Assembly: GCF_018130215.1 (NCBI RefSeq)
Contig: NZ_JAFCKQ010000007.1
Coordinates: forward strand, 124,001 to 188,000
Origin: Bradyrhizobium jicamae
GTDB lineage: Bacteria > Pseudomonadota > Alphaproteobacteria > Rhizobiales > Xanthobacteraceae
Direction: 5' to 3'
Length of the DNA: 64,000 nucleotides
A program made the translations under genes and the position numbers. The stretch's first letter is position 1, and each line of letters starts with the position of its first letter. This document shows, piece after piece, positions 52,877 to 61,331 of the stretch. The notes below the pieces were generated by a model, which did no database searches, had not been told where the DNA came from, and worked only from the letters and a program-made list of their open reading frames with translations.

Positions 52877-52964
52877 GTAGCCCGGATGGAGCGCAGCGGA
52901 ATCCGGGACAGGGCTCTCCGCCGTAAGACTGATCCCGGATTGCGCTTCGCTGCATCCGGGCTAC
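52877..52964. repeat. Palindromic repeat family D (GTAGCCCGGATG type)
   Basis: GTAGCCCGGATGGAGCGCAG with AATCCGGGA on one side, TCCCGGATTGCGCT and GCATCCGGGCTAC on the other. The last arm includes the stop codon of the LysR gene at 52961. Confidence 0.85.
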
Positions 52965-53851
52965 GCAGCTTCATCGCGCGCAAAGTCCACGAACGCCCGC
53001 AGCGCAGCGGGCAACTGACGGCGGCTCGGGTAATAGAGGAAGAAGCCCGGATAGGCCGGGCACCAGTCGGCGAGCACGCGCAAGAGCCTGCGCCTGGCGA
53101 TCAGCGTCTCGACCTGCGCCTCGAACACGTAAGCCAGGCCTGCCCCGTCCAGCGCCGCATCGACCATGAGATCCTGGTCGTTCAGCGTCAGCGGACCCTC
53201 GACGTCGATATCGACCTCGATGCCGCCGCGCTCGAACTCCCAGCGATAGATGACGCCGCTGGTAAAGCGATAGCGGATGCAGGGCAGGCCTTTCAGCTCG
53301 TGCGGCGTGGCGGGTGGCTTGTGGGCCTTGATGTAGCCGGGTGAACCAACCACGGCAAAGCGATGCCGGGGACCGATCGGGACTGCGATCATGTCGGCCG
53401 CGATGGTCTCGCCGAAGCGGACGCCGGCGTCGAAGCCCGCGGCAACCATGTCGATCAGCGCGTCGTTGATCATGATCTCGACGCTGACATCGGGGAAGGC
53501 CTTCAGGAAGCGGGTGACGATCGGCAGCAACACCAGCTGCGCCGACTGGCGGGCGGCCGTGAAGCGCAGCGTTCCCGCCGGACGCCCACGGAAATTGTTG
53601 AGGTCCTCCAGCGCATCATCGATGTCGCGGAAGGCCGGGCTGATCCGCGCGAACAGAAGCTTGCCGGCTTCCGTCAACGCGACACTGCGGGTGGTGCGGT
53701 TGATCAGGCGCAGACCGAGCCGCTCTTCGATGTTGCGCAGCGCATGCGACAGCGCCGATGCGGACACGCCGAGCTCCGTCGCCGCCGCGCGAAAACTCCT
53801 GTGGCGGGCGATGGCGAGGAAGGTGCCAAGGTCGGACGGGTTGATCCGCAT
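52961..53851 (-). CDS. LysR-family transcriptional regulator
   Basis: A 296-residue regulator. The HTH spans residues 8-60 (LGTFLAIARHRSFRAAATEL; SASALSHALRNIEERLGLRL), and a LysR effector domain follows. It is divergent from an SDR gene and an 8-bp perfect inverted repeat lies between the two, so the SDR gene is its likely target. Its stop codon lies within a palindromic repeat. Confidence 0.93.
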   Translation of the reverse strand: MRINPSDLGTFLAIARHRSFRAAATELGVSASALSHALRNIEERLGLRLINRTTRSVALTEAGKLLFARISPAFRDIDDALEDLNNFRGRPAGTLRFTAARQSAQLVLLPIVTRFLKAFPDVSVEIMINDALIDMVAAGFDAGVRFGETIAADMIAVPIGPRHRFAVVGSPGYIKAHKPPATPHELKGLPCIRYRFTSGVIYRWEFERGGIEVDIDVEGPLTLNDQDLMVDAALDGAGLAYVFEAQVETLIARRRLLRVLADWCPAYPGFFLYYPSRRQLPAALRAFVDFARDEAA

Positions 53852-53883
53852 TGATGAATTTTTCTCAATAGCTTAACGAGTAT

Positions 53884-53904
53884 ATAGATGATTATTTCAT
53901 CTAT
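53884..53904. promoter_or_regulatory. LysR-type operator between lysR and SDR genes
   Basis: ATAGATGA, five bases (TTATT), TCATCTAT: perfect 8-bp arms, with inner ATGA-N5-TCAT giving T-N11-A geometry. It lies 32 bases upstream of the LysR start. Confidence 0.6.
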
Positions 53905-53971
53905 GGCGAGCCGCTATCCCTTTGGCCCATCGGGCTCGGCATCGCGCCGGCCACAACAAAAGGGCAAGACC

Positions 53972-54802
53972 ATGCGTGTCTGGTTCATCACGGGAGCTTC
54001 CCGGGGTTTCGGCGCCTTGATTGCCGAAGCGGCACTCAAGGCCGGCGATGCGGTGGTCGCTACCGCCCGCGACCCCAAGACCGTCACCGCCCGCCTGGGT
54101 GCGCATGAGCGATTGTTGGCCACACGGCTGGACGTCACCAGCGAGGCCGAGGCCCATGCGGCTGCAAGCGATGCGGTCAAGAGATTCGGCCGCATCGATA
54201 TCCTGATCAACAATGCCGGCTACGGGCTGCTCGGCGCGGTCGAGGAGGCGAATGCGGAAGAGACGCAAAGGCTGTTCGGCACCAATGTATTCGGGCTGCT
54301 CGGCGTCACGCGCGCGGTGTTGCCGCATATGCGCCGGCAGCGCTCCGGCCACATCATCAACATCTCCTCGGTCGGTGGCTACACCGGCTATCCGGGCTGG
54401 GGCGTCTATGGGGCGACCAAGTTCGCGGTGGAAGGCATCAGCGAGGCGCTGGCCGGGGAGGTCGCGCCGCTCGGCATCAAGGTGACGGTGGTCGAACCCG
54501 GCTTCTTCCGCACCGACTTCCTCGACGACGCTTCACTGGCACGCACCGCGCAGCAGATCGAGGATTATCATGCGAGCGTCGGCAAGACCCGCGCGCTTGC
54601 CGCCGACTTCAATCACGGCCAGCGTGGCGACCCGCGCAAGCTTGCCGGCGCGATGCTTCAGCTCGTCAACGCCGAGGAGCCGCCGCTGCGGCTGCCGCTC
54701 GGCAGCGACACGGTCGAGCGTATAGAAGCGAAGCACGCGTTCGTTGCGAAAGAGCTTGCGGAGTGGCGGCAGGTCGCGGCGTCGACGGATTTTACGGATT
54801 GA
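53972..54802 (+). CDS. Short-chain dehydrogenase/reductase
   Basis: A 276-residue classical SDR. TGASRGFGALIAEAAL near residues 7-22, NNAGYG near 88, ISSVGGYTGYPGW near 138 with catalytic YGATK near 152: all active-site residues present. Resembles oxidoreductases annotated as retinol- or 3-oxoacyl-type reductases. It starts at 53972 behind AAAAGGG and is probably controlled by the adjacent LysR. Substrate unknown. Confidence 0.92.
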   Translation: MRVWFITGASRGFGALIAEAALKAGDAVVATARDPKTVTARLGAHERLLATRLDVTSEAEAHAAASDAVKRFGRIDILINNAGYGLLGAVEEANAEETQRLFGTNVFGLLGVTRAVLPHMRRQRSGHIINISSVGGYTGYPGWGVYGATKFAVEGISEALAGEVAPLGIKVTVVEPGFFRTDFLDDASLARTAQQIEDYHASVGKTRALAADFNHGQRGDPRKLAGAMLQLVNAEEPPLRLPLGSDTVERIEAKHAFVAKELAEWRQVAASTDFTD

Positions 54803-54831
54803 GGGCGAAGGTGGGGCCGGCAAAAAAGAAG

Positions 54832-54863
54832 CGGCCCGGTTCTGAGGGGCCAGAACCGGGCCG
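54832..54863. terminator. Bidirectional terminator-like hairpin
   Basis: CGGCCCGGTTCTG and CAGAACCGGGCCG are perfect 13-bp arms around AGGGGC. It lies between the convergent SDR and GNAT genes; an A-rich stretch (AAAAAAGAAG) precedes it, giving a T run on the minus strand for the GNAT transcript. Confidence 0.85.
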
Positions 54864-54870
54864 AGTTTCG

Positions 54871-55494
54871 TCAAACCGCAAGCGAGGACATCGCGGCCAT
54901 GCGGGAAGCGGCGGCAAGCCGCCAGCTGGCACAGGGAATGTCTTGCGGTTTGACGTGGATCTCTTTGGTGAAGCGCACCAGCTTCCAGTCGCCGGGGCTG
55001 GCGGTGAAGGCGTAGTCCGACTTGCGGGCGAGGCCGATCATGTTGGTGTTGGAACGCAACGTATCGCCGAAGATCCGCTCGGCTCCAAAGGACGCCGCGC
55101 GGCATTCGAGGTTCTTCAACAGGGCCTTGCCAATGCCGTGGCCCTGCCACCGGTCGTCGATCGACAGGCCGAACTCGACGCTCGACGTGTCGGCATGGAA
55201 GGCATAGCGGGCCTCGCCGACAATGGTCTCGAAGCCATCGACCACCATCGTCGCGACCACCGTGAACCGGTCAGCCTCGCCGACGTGGATGAAACGTTCG
55301 AGCTCCGTCTTCGGCAGCTCGCTCAGCGCACCCAGGAAGCGGTTGTAGCGGGACCCGGCCGACAGCGCGCGGATATAGGCCTGCAGTTCCTCGCGGTCGC
55401 GCGGCTCGACGAACCGCACCTTGATCTCGCGACCGTCCTTCGCGCGCAGCACGTCGGAATATTGCTTGAGATCGTCGAGATGCAGCGCAGTCAT
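54871..55494 (-). CDS. GNAT-family N-acetyltransferase
   Basis: A 207-residue protein with a GNAT fold at about residues 25-165. RWQGHGIGKALLKNLE near 115-130 is the acetyl-CoA pyrophosphate loop (motif A). The opening KDGREIKVRFVEPRDREEL and YNRFLGALSELP segment place it near the GNAT domains of rhizobial stress-linked acetyltransferases. The C-terminal tail (ASWRLAAASRMAAMSS) is an extra helix. Substrate not evident. Confidence 0.88.
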   Translation of the reverse strand: MTALHLDDLKQYSDVLRAKDGREIKVRFVEPRDREELQAYIRALSAGSRYNRFLGALSELPKTELERFIHVGEADRFTVVATMVVDGFETIVGEARYAFHADTSSVEFGLSIDDRWQGHGIGKALLKNLECRAASFGAERIFGDTLRSNTNMIGLARKSDYAFTASPGDWKLVRFTKEIHVKPQDIPCASWRLAAASRMAAMSSLAV

Positions 55495-55563
55495 GACACG
55501 CTCCCGGGGTGAAAGAATTGACCGGCGCCCCTCGATCGAGGCGGCGCCGGTGACGGCGGCCTG

Positions 55564-55767
55564 TCAGGCCCGCCAGAACGGCTTTTCGGTTTCGAAAGCC
55601 ACGTCGCTCCGGGACATGCCGATGTCGTGCAGGTCGCGGTCGGACCACTGCGCCAGCTCGCGGCGGCGCTCGTAGCGGTCCCACCAGACATGGAGGGTCT
55701 CGCCGACCTGGCTCAGGAGACCATCGGCATGATGATTTGTCATCGATTCATGGGTGAAAATGGACAT
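55564..55767 (-). CDS. DUF1127 small protein (YjiS-like)
   Basis: A 67-residue protein with AGGAG before the ATG at 55767. The C-terminal half has the DUF1127 signature ERRRELAQWSDRDLHDIGMSR. Small Arg-rich DUF1127 proteins in alphaproteobacteria affect RNA turnover, phosphate or stress responses. It is divergent from the LysR gene at 55883. Confidence 0.9.
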   Translation of the reverse strand: MSIFTHESMTNHHADGLLSQVGETLHVWWDRYERRRELAQWSDRDLHDIGMSRSDVAFETEKPFWRA

Positions 55768-55882
55768 CTGCGGCTCCTATCGCTAAGCTTTGAAGGTAAT
55801 ATCTGCGCTGTCGGAGCTTTTCACAAACGACACTTTGTACCGTTTCGCATGAATTAAAGTCATGCATTGGAGTCACGAAAAG

Positions 55883-56782
55883 ATGACCAGCAGACTGCCT
55901 TCGCTGAACGGTTTGCGGGCGTTCGAGGCCGCCGCGCGGCACATGAGTTTCACGCTGGCGGCGTCCGAACTGAACGTTACGCAGACCGCGATCAGCCATC
56001 AGATCCGGCGGCTCGAGGAAGAACTCGGGGTGCGCCTGTTCGTCCGGCAGAACCGGTCGCTGAGCCTCACGGCGGAGGCCGTCGAATACCTTCCCGGCGT
56101 CCGTGCCGCCTTCAACGACCTGCGGCTGGCGACCGACCGCCTGCTGCGCCGGGACGACGATCACGTGCTGACCGTCTCCACCCTCGCCTCGCTCGCCGCC
56201 AAGTGGCTGCTGCCGCGGCTGTCGGCTTTCCAGGAGGCGCATCCCGGCATCGACGTCCGCATCACCACCTCGACCGGCCTGGTGGATTTCCAGCGCGACA
56301 AGGTCGACGCCGCGATCCGCTACGGGCGCGGCCAGTGGTCCGGCCTGCGGTCCGACTGGCTGATGGCGGATGAGCTGTTCCCGGTGTGCAGCCCCTCCCT
56401 GCTGCAAGGAAGCAAGCCGCTGAAATGCCCCGAGGACCTCAAGGATCACGTGCTGCTGCATACCAGCGGCGCCAACACGGACGACTGGCGACTGTGGCTG
56501 ACCGCGGCTGGCCTGCCGACCGACATCTCCAGGCAGCCCGGCCTCACCTTCGACCTGACATTCGTGACCGTTCAGGCCGCGATCGACGGGATCGGCGTTG
56601 CGATGGGTCGAACATCCTATGTGCGAGACGACATCGCGAAGGGACGCCTGGTGGTTCCCTTCAAGATTGCACTGCCCGCGGATGCCGGCTTCTATCTGGT
56701 CTCGCCGCAGGGGCGGGCGGATTCGCCGAAGCTCGCGGCGTTCCGGGACTGGCTCAGCGCCTCGGCGCGCGCGCCCGCCTGA
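55883..56782 (+). CDS. LysR-family (GcvA-like) regulator, possible regulator of the tcu genes
   Basis: A 299-residue regulator starting MTSRLPSLNGLRAFEAAARH, the usual GcvA-like opening; the HTH continues to SHQIRRLEEELGVRL. The ATG at 55883 is taken, although one at 55862 is in frame. It lies upstream of, and on the same strand as, the tricarballylate genes, where TcuR (also LysR type) lies in Salmonella, but a 180-base gap and the divergent DUF1127 gene leave its target open. Confidence 0.9.
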   Translation: MTSRLPSLNGLRAFEAAARHMSFTLAASELNVTQTAISHQIRRLEEELGVRLFVRQNRSLSLTAEAVEYLPGVRAAFNDLRLATDRLLRRDDDHVLTVSTLASLAAKWLLPRLSAFQEAHPGIDVRITTSTGLVDFQRDKVDAAIRYGRGQWSGLRSDWLMADELFPVCSPSLLQGSKPLKCPEDLKDHVLLHTSGANTDDWRLWLTAAGLPTDISRQPGLTFDLTFVTVQAAIDGIGVAMGRTSYVRDDIAKGRLVVPFKIALPADAGFYLVSPQGRADSPKLAAFRDWLSASARAPA

Positions 56783-56964
56783 TGCAGGCTGCGTCGAGCC
56801 GCGTCAAGACATGTCGGCTTACGGCTTTTTTCTCATAGGCGCGGGCGCAATTTCAGGTTGGTCATGCCGGACGGGCGTGCCAGATTGCCGCACAAGGCAG
56901 GCTAACTGCCCTGGCTGGCGAGACACTTTTCGCCGGCCGTTTTGTCACGGGGAGGAAGGGCGTT

Positions 56965-58293
56965 ATGCCGCAGTCGGGTTCATCGCAAGCACCGCAAATC
57001 AAGTCGCGCCTCGGCGCCATCCTGCGCGCGACCAGCGGAAATTTCCTTGAGCAATTCGACTTCTTCCTGTTCGGCTTCTATGCGCAGGACATCGCGAAGG
57101 CGTTCTTTCCGGCCCAGAACGAGACCGCGGCGCTGCTCAATGCGTATGGCGTGTTCTGGCTCGGCGCGCTGATGCGCCCGGTCGGCGCCGTCGTGCTCGG
57201 CTCCTATATCGACCGCATCGGCCGCCGCCAGGGCCTGATCGTCACGCTCGCGCTGATGGCGCTCGGTACCGTGGTGATTGCATTCTGCCCGTCCTACGCA
57301 TCGATCGGCATTTCCGCGACGATCATCGTGCTGATCGGCCGCCTGATCCAGGGGTTCTCCGCCGGCGTCGAACTGGGCGGCGTCTCCGTCTATCTCTCCG
57401 AGATCGCGACACCCGGCAATCGGGGGTTCTACACCTCGTTTCAATCGTCCAGTCAGCAGGTCGCCATCTTCGTCGCAGCCGTCCTCGGCTTCATTTTGCG
57501 CGAGGCGATCCCTGGCGACACCATCCTGACTGCCATCGGCGGCGGCGTCGCCAAATGGCGCATCCCGTTCTTCGTCGGCTGCATCATCATCCCCGTCATC
57601 TTCATGCTGCGGCGATCGCTCGAGGAAACCCCGGCCTTCCTGGCCATGAAGAAGCATCCGACCCCGAGCGAGGTGTTCGCCTCGGCGATCGCGAACTGGC
57701 GCATTGTCGTCCTCGGCATGATGATCGCGGTGCTGACCACCACGACGTTCTATTTCATCACGGTGTATGCGCCCGGCTTCGGCAAGGAGCTGCATCTTTC
57801 GGCGACCGGGACACTGCTCGTCACCCTGCTGGTCGCGGTGACGAACTTCATCTGGAACCCGGTCGGCGGCGCGCTGTCCGACCGGATCGGCCGCAAGCCG
57901 GTTCTGCTCGCGATCGCGTGCCTGTCGTTCGTGACGGCCTACCCGGCGCTGTCCTGGCTCTCGCATGAGCCCACGCTCGGGAAACTGCTGGCGGTCCAGA
58001 TGATGTTCTCGTTCTACTTCGGCGTCTACAGCGGCACGATGCTGGGATGCCTGGTCGAGATCGTGCCTGCCCACGTCCGCACCACCTGTTTCTCGATCGC
58101 GTTCGCATTGGCGGCCGGCATCTTCGGCACGTCCACTCCCTTTGTCGCAACCAAGCTGATCAGCATGACCGGCCACGACAAGGCCTCGCCCGCCTATTGG
58201 CTGATGTTCGGCGCCGCGCTCGGCATCGTCGCCGCGCTGATCGTCTACCGTGGCGGACAGACCGCCGAGCAGCGCAACACGGTTGCGGCCTGA
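56965..58293 (+). CDS. tcuC: MFS tricarballylate/citrate:proton symporter
   Basis: A 442-residue major-facilitator protein with twelve helices. The opening RATSGNFLEQFDFFLFGFYA and the loop DRIGRRQGLIV near residue 85 mark the citrate-proton symporter (CitA/TcuC) branch; GGALSDRIGRKPVL near 300 is the second-half repeat of the loop. It would import tricarballylate or citrate. The tcuA gene follows by 80 bases, with a GC-rich hairpin between. Confidence 0.9.
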   Translation: MPQSGSSQAPQIKSRLGAILRATSGNFLEQFDFFLFGFYAQDIAKAFFPAQNETAALLNAYGVFWLGALMRPVGAVVLGSYIDRIGRRQGLIVTLALMALGTVVIAFCPSYASIGISATIIVLIGRLIQGFSAGVELGGVSVYLSEIATPGNRGFYTSFQSSSQQVAIFVAAVLGFILREAIPGDTILTAIGGGVAKWRIPFFVGCIIIPVIFMLRRSLEETPAFLAMKKHPTPSEVFASAIANWRIVVLGMMIAVLTTTTFYFITVYAPGFGKELHLSATGTLLVTLLVAVTNFIWNPVGGALSDRIGRKPVLLAIACLSFVTAYPALSWLSHEPTLGKLLAVQMMFSFYFGVYSGTMLGCLVEIVPAHVRTTCFSIAFALAAGIFGTSTPFVATKLISMTGHDKASPAYWLMFGAALGIVAALIVYRGGQTAEQRNTVAA

Positions 58294-58308
58294 TCGCCCG
58301 CATTGCAT

Positions 58309-58335
58309 CCGGGGCAGGCCGTTCGCCTGCCCCGG
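58309..58335 (+). terminator. Intra-operon hairpin between tcuC and tcuA
   Basis: CCGGGGCAGG, loop CCGTTCG, CCTGCCCCGG: perfect 10-bp stem 16 bases after the tcuC stop. Without a T run it is more likely a partial terminator or mRNA-stabilising structure that lets tcuC and tcuAB levels differ. Confidence 0.65.
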
Positions 58336-58373
58336 CATGTTGCTTTCCATGCCAACAACGATAACAAGAGTGC

Positions 58374-59774
58374 ATGGTTGATCTGACGCGCAGGTTCGAC
58401 GTGCTGGTGATCGGGGGCGGCAACGCCGCCCTCTGCGCTGCAATCAGCGCCAGACGGGCCGGCGCCTCGGTGCTGGTGCTGGAAGGCGCGCCGAAGTTCT
58501 ACCGCGGCGGCAACACTCGCCACACGCGCAACATGCGCTGCGCCCACGACGCGGCGACCGAGATCCTCACCGGCCCCTACACCGAGGAGGAATTCTGGAA
58601 GGATTTGCTGCTGGTGACCGGCGGCCAGACCGACGAGGAGCTGGCCCGCTTCATGATCCACGAGTCCAAGGACATCCTGAACTGGATCGTCGAACAGGGC
58701 GTGCGCTGGCAGCCCTCGCTCGGCGGCACCTTGAGCCTCGGCCGCACCAACTCGTTCTTCCTCGGCGGCGGCCGCGCCATGCTGAACGCGCTCTACCGCA
58801 CGGCCGAGGAACTCGGCGTCGACATCCTCTACGACGCCGAGGTGATCGATCTGAAGATCGAGGACGGCATGTTCCTCTCGGCCGCGCTGAAGCAGCCGGT
58901 CGGCGGCAGGACCGAGGTGCGCGCCTCGACGCTGGTCGCGGCCGCCGGCGGCTTCGAGGCCAACATCGAATGGCTGAAGCAATACTGGGGCGAGGCCGCC
59001 GACAATTTCCTGATCCGCGGCACGCCGTTCAATCGCGGCGCGATCCTGAAGATGCTGCTGGCCAAGGGCGTGCAGGAGATCGGCGACCCCACGCAGTGCC
59101 ATGCCGTCGCGATCGACGCCCGCGCGCCGAAATTCGACGGCGGCATCATCACGCGACACGACTCGGTCGTGTTCGGCATCGTCGTCAACAGGCATGCCGA
59201 GCGTTTCTATGACGAGGGCGAGGACATCTGGCCGAAGCGCTATGCGATCTGGGGTCGCCTGGTCGCCGCCCAGCCCGACCAGATCGCCTACATCATCTTC
59301 GACTCGTCGGTCGTGACCAGCTTCATGCCGACGCTGTTTCCGCCGATCGCGGGCGCGACCATCGCCGAGCTCGCCGGCAAGCTGACGCTCGATCCAGCCG
59401 CGCTGGAAAAGACCATCACCGAGTTCAACGCCGCTGTGCAGCCAGGCACCTTCGATCACACCATCCTCGACGACTGCCGCACCGAGGGCATCACCCCGCC
59501 GAAGACGCACTGGGCGCGCCGGATCGAGACGCCGCCCTACCTCGCCTATCCGGTGCGGCCCGGCATCACCTTCACCTATCTCGGCACCCGCGTGAACAGG
59601 CAGGCGCGGATGCTGATGAAGGACGGCAAGCCTTCCGCCAACATGTTCGCCGCCGGCGAGATCATGGCCGGCAATGTGCTCGGGAAGGGCTACGCCGCCG
59701 GCATGGGCATGACCATCGGCAGCGTGTTCGGCCGCATCGCCGGGCGGGAAGCGGCCAGAAATGCCCGGAATTGA
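58374..59774 (+). CDS. tcuA: FAD-dependent tricarballylate dehydrogenase
   Basis: A 466-residue flavoprotein of the fumarate-reductase/succinate-dehydrogenase type. VLVIGGGNAALCAAISARRAG near residues 9-29 is the FAD-binding loop, RNMRCAHD near 55 and the GKGYAAGMGMTIGSVFGR block near 440 are family blocks. TcuA oxidises tricarballylate to cis-aconitate, which enters the TCA cycle. Its end overlaps the next gene by 14 bases. Distinguished from fumarate reductase by the adjoining tcuB and tcuC. Confidence 0.92.
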   Translation: MVDLTRRFDVLVIGGGNAALCAAISARRAGASVLVLEGAPKFYRGGNTRHTRNMRCAHDAATEILTGPYTEEEFWKDLLLVTGGQTDEELARFMIHESKDILNWIVEQGVRWQPSLGGTLSLGRTNSFFLGGGRAMLNALYRTAEELGVDILYDAEVIDLKIEDGMFLSAALKQPVGGRTEVRASTLVAAAGGFEANIEWLKQYWGEAADNFLIRGTPFNRGAILKMLLAKGVQEIGDPTQCHAVAIDARAPKFDGGIITRHDSVVFGIVVNRHAERFYDEGEDIWPKRYAIWGRLVAAQPDQIAYIIFDSSVVTSFMPTLFPPIAGATIAELAGKLTLDPAALEKTITEFNAAVQPGTFDHTILDDCRTEGITPPKTHWARRIETPPYLAYPVRPGITFTYLGTRVNRQARMLMKDGKPSANMFAAGEIMAGNVLGKGYAAGMGMTIGSVFGRIAGREAARNARN

Positions 59775-60888
59775 GGCTGGCGCGATGCACGGGACGAAGA
59801 TCTTGCAGGAGGCCGACCGTCTGATGACGGTGTGCAATTCCTGCCGCTATTGCGAGGGCCTGTGCGCGGTGTTTCCCGCGATGGAGATGCGCCGCGCCTT
59901 CTCCGACGGCGACCTCAACTACCTGGCCAATCTCTGCCATGCCTGCGGCGCCTGCTACACCGACTGCCAGTTCTCGCCGCCGCACGAGTTCAACGTCAAT
60001 GTGCCGAAGACGCTCGCGGTCGCGCGCACCGAATCCTATGCTGCCTATGCCTGGCCGCGCGCCTTCGCCGGCGCGTTTGCACGCAACGGCCTCGTCATCA
60101 GCCTGATCGCCGCGTTGAGCGTCGCCGTTTTCATCTTCGGCTTTGTCGCGGTCAACGATCCGAGCGTGCTGTATGGCATCCATACCGGCCCGGGCGCCTT
60201 CTACAGATTGATGCCGCACGATGTGATGGCGATGCTGTTCGGTGCCGCCCTGCTCTACGCCATCCTGGCGCTGGCGATGGGCGTCCGCGCGTTCTGGCGC
60301 GATATCGGCGAGCCGGTCGGCATGAGGACGGACGCGAAGGCGCTATTGCAGGCGGTCCGCGACGCCGGAGAGCTGCGCTATCTCGATGGCGGCGGCGTCG
60401 GCTGTTTCAATGAGGACGACCACCCGACCGACCGCCGCAAGCTGTATCACCATTTCACCTTCTACGGCTTTGCGCTGTGCTTCGCGGCAACCTGCGTCGG
60501 CACGCTGTATCACTACCTGCTGGCACGCGAGGCGCCCTACGCGTGGTGGGATCTGCCGGTCGTATCAGGCACGCTTGGCGGAATCGGCCTCGTGCTCGGT
60601 CCGATCGGCCTGCTCACGGAGAAGCGGAAGCGCGATCGCGTGCTGGTCGACGAGCAGAGCACGGGCATGGACACCGCGTTCATCGTGATGCTGTTCCTGA
60701 CCGGCGTGACCGGGCTTGCCCTGTTGCTCTGGCGCGATACGGGTGCGATGGGCCCGCTGCTGGCACTGCATCTCGGCGTGGTGTTCGCGCTGTTCATCAC
60801 CATGCCCTACGGCAAATTCGTGCACGGCATCTACCGTTTCGCGGCGCTGGTGCGCTACGCGCGGGAGCGGCAGATGATGCAGGAATAG
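59761..60888 (+). CDS. tcuB: Tricarballylate utilisation Fe-S/haem membrane protein
   Basis: A 375-residue protein (an ATG at 59785 is an equally good start). Two [4Fe-4S] motifs, CNSCRYCEGLC near residue 25 and CHACGACYTDC near 59, are followed by about six helices with several His that could hold haem b. TcuB (CobZ-like) takes electrons from TcuA's flavin and passes them to quinone, keeping TcuA cycling. Overlap with tcuA indicates translational coupling. Confidence 0.92.
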   Translation: MPGIEAGAMHGTKILQEADRLMTVCNSCRYCEGLCAVFPAMEMRRAFSDGDLNYLANLCHACGACYTDCQFSPPHEFNVNVPKTLAVARTESYAAYAWPRAFAGAFARNGLVISLIAALSVAVFIFGFVAVNDPSVLYGIHTGPGAFYRLMPHDVMAMLFGAALLYAILALAMGVRAFWRDIGEPVGMRTDAKALLQAVRDAGELRYLDGGGVGCFNEDDHPTDRRKLYHHFTFYGFALCFAATCVGTLYHYLLAREAPYAWWDLPVVSGTLGGIGLVLGPIGLLTEKRKRDRVLVDEQSTGMDTAFIVMLFLTGVTGLALLLWRDTGAMGPLLALHLGVVFALFITMPYGKFVHGIYRFAALVRYARERQMMQE

Positions 60889-60917
60889 GCGAGCTCTGTC
60901 CTCGTCATTGCGAGCCG

Positions 60918-61331
60918 CTACAACTCCACCACGACGTAGTCGCTCTCCACCGCGACCCTGACGGTCTCGGCGACGTACGGGCCCTTCACCAGATGAGTGC
61001 CCGGCTCGACATTGACCGGATAGGCGCGGACGCGGAAGCGGCGGGGGTCGCAATAGGATTGGCCGGTGCGGATGTCGAATTCCCAGCCGTGCCAGGGGCA
61101 GCGGATGATCTCGCCGAGTTTCGTGTACTCGATCTCGCCTGGATCGGACGACGTGGCGAGCCCGATCAGCGGCCCCTCGCACAGCGCCGCGCCCTGATGC
61201 GGGCAGCGGTTCAACAGGCCGAAGAACTCGCCCTTGACGTTGAAGACCGCGATCGGCCGGCCGTCGATCTCGAGGAATTTTCGCGACCCCGGCGGCAATT
61301 CATCCACCGGGGCGATCACATGACGCGCCAT
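60918..61331 (-). CDS. Rieske [2Fe-2S] ferredoxin-like protein
   Basis: A 137-residue protein with the Rieske ligands: CPHQG near residue 43 and CPWHGWEFD near 78, each supplying Cys and His. The rest is a single Rieske domain without the oxygenase catalytic domain, so it acts as an electron carrier or as a small regulatory subunit. Its ATG overlaps the stop of the upstream amidohydrolase gene by one base (TGATG). Partner reductase or oxygenase not in this window. Confidence 0.92.
   Translation of the reverse strand: MARHVIAPVDELPPGSRKFLEIDGRPIAVFNVKGEFFGLLNRCPHQGAALCEGPLIGLATSSDPGEIEYTKLGEIIRCPWHGWEFDIRTGQSYCDPRRFRVRAYPVNVEPGTHLVKGPYVAETVRVAVESDYVVVEL

Noticed and set aside
56980..58443. 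Minus-strand frame of 487 codons across tcuC
   Set aside because: Shadow of the transporter gene; no hydrophobic or enzymatic motif.
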